A stretch of DNA of 34,714 nucleotides from positions 1 through 34,714 of the forward strand of contig JAAZZE010000020.1 in the NCBI GenBank assembly GCA_014239255.1. The letters are read 5' to 3'. The translations under genes and the position numbers were made by a program. The DNA comes from Gammaproteobacteria bacterium. GTDB lineage: Bacteria > Pseudomonadota > Gammaproteobacteria > Arenicellales > UBA868. Positions within the stretch are counted from its first letter, which is position 1. The number at the start of each line of letters is the position of its first letter. Below are positions 33,958 to 34,714 of this stretch, piece after piece. The notes under the pieces were generated by a model. It ran no database searches, had not been told where the DNA came from, and saw only the letters and a list, made by a program, of their open reading frames with translations.

Positions 33958-34714
33958 CTAGGGTACAAAACCTTCGCAAATTCTGTTATTTGCTCCGTCT
34001 GTGGGGAACCTGGCTTTATTGTTGAAATCCGGTATAGCATTGGTGTTGTAATACATATGCCCGCCTTGCGCTTCCTCCACCGCCTCGCACTTGTTGCACC
34101 TCACAACATTTATCGGTCCCGTGTTCTGTCCCCCATTAAAGGTCAATGCACAGCTTTTCCCTCCTGGCCGACCTGAGCCACAAAAGGTCCATGATGGCTC
34201 TCCGGGCCCTTTGCACATCAGCCCCTCGCCAGCGAAATCGCATACCTCGCTACCTTCCACAATCCCGTCACCACAAACCGCCAGCGCCGGCGCCTCGACG
34301 ATGAAGTTTATTTCACTGCGTGGGTTATCGCTACCGGCGCCAAAATTATCGACCGTAGCAGAACAACTATCGCCTTCAAACAACGCGCTGACCCGGATCC
34401 TCCACACGCCAGTCTCACTGCTCGGTGATGTGGTCATGCCCCTCACTGTCACCTCCGCAAATCTGCCGACGGCACCGTGATTTAGGATGTATTGTGGGGC
34501 ATCATTGGGGTCAATTAATTTCAGACAAACCTCCATGTCCCTGGCTGCTCCGGTGGCTGCATAGGCTATGTCGAACGCCTCCCCCACCTCAATCTCCTGC
34601 CCGGGACTCGGATAGGTAATCCTTAGAGTAGCTTCGACATCCCCACCATCATCACCCGCCGGCGGCCCTGTAGGATCATCTACTGTCGCATCCTCATCAC
34701 GACCGCCGCCTTTA
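33958..34714 (-). CDS. Cysteine-rich secreted-type protein with a CGDG motif, 5'-truncated by the window edge
   Basis: The frame stays open to the right edge, so the ATG-like start near 34587 is internal and the N-terminus (including any signal peptide) lies outside. The visible part runs from an acidic, glycine-rich linker (DDPTGPPAGDDGG) through an Ig-like segment (LRITYPSPGQEIEVGEAFDI). It then reaches CGDGIVEGSEVCD, the hallmark of cysteine-rich repeats common in large secreted proteins of myxobacteria and other environmental bacteria, followed by more cysteines in pairs. It is probably extracellular and disulfide-bonded. The stop is TAG at 33958-33960. Confidence 0.75.
   Translation of the reverse strand, partial: KGGGRDEDATVDDPTGPPAGDDGGDVEATLRITYPSPGQEIEVGEAFDIAYAATGAARDMEVCLKLIDPNDAPQYILNHGAVGRFAEVTVRGMTTSPSSETGVWRIRVSALFEGDSCSATVDNFGAGSDNPRSEINFIVEAPALAVCGDGIVEGSEVCDFAGEGLMCKGPGEPSWTFCGSGRPGGKSCALTFNGGQNTGPINVVRCNKCEAVEEAQGGHMYYNTNAIPDFNNKARFPTDGANNRICEGFVP

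Overview
The window looks like part of a proteobacterial chromosome, most likely from a free-living (possibly marine) gammaproteobacterium. The evidence is a SohB-type S49 protease, an MltF-like lytic transglycosylase lipoprotein, a Tat-exported polyamine-type binding protein, gamma-class carbonic anhydrase and a catabolic gene set typical of heterotrophic gammaproteobacteria. No rRNA, tRNA, CRISPR array, intact insertion sequence or phage gene was found. The species cannot be named from the sequence. Both edges cut through genes: a class III aminotransferase on the left and a cysteine-rich secreted protein on the right.

Layout. (1) About 1-7300, plus strand: an omega-amino acid:pyruvate aminotransferase, then a polyamine-type ABC importer (binding protein, ATPase, two permeases), then a stand-alone MetE-catalytic-domain protein. 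A 16-bp perfect hairpin separates the binding protein gene from the ATPase gene, and the second permease carries an unusual C-terminal extension with an internal duplication. (2) 7332-10861: a transglycosylase lipoprotein, two unrecognised exported proteins and a decayed ORF. (3) 10864-14351: a second class III aminotransferase divergent from mmsA, with a 590-base spacer holding a promoter and operator candidate. (4) 14386-17989, minus strand: sohB, a gamma-carbonic anhydrase, a 3-hydroxyisobutyrate dehydrogenase-like enzyme and panC. (5) 18120-20569: an M20 deacylase and a DadA-like flavoprotein, convergent and sharing a CTAG at their stop codons.

(6) 20693-30995 is an aromatic-catabolism island. 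A TetR regulator heads an operon with boxC and boxB (aerobic benzoyl-CoA epoxidation and ring cleavage) on the minus strand. Divergent from it are a 4HBT-type thioesterase and a benzoate-CoA ligase. Downstream on the same plus strand are a Rieske oxygenase alpha subunit whose stop codon overlaps the start of a glutamine-synthetase-like ligase, then an alpha/beta hydrolase. The divergent spacer holds an 18-bp TetR-type operator, candidate promoters on both strands and a long nested hairpin. boxA (the reductase) and boxD are not in the window. (7) 30962-34714 is a poorly conserved tail: several broken ORFs, a small membrane protein, an exported protein of unknown function, a small zinc-ribbon-like protein and a truncated CGDG-repeat secreted protein.

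How the genes may work together (inference). Imported polyamines or related amines would be transaminated to beta-alanine or omega-amino acids, then to malonate semialdehyde by the class III aminotransferases. MmsA would decarboxylate that product to acetyl-CoA, while PanC draws on beta-alanine for pantothenate. Separately, benzoate is activated to benzoyl-CoA and degraded by the box route. The Rieske / GS-like / hydrolase trio resembles the logic of gamma-glutamylation followed by oxidation known for aniline and alkylamines. It is the best candidate for something undescribed in the window.
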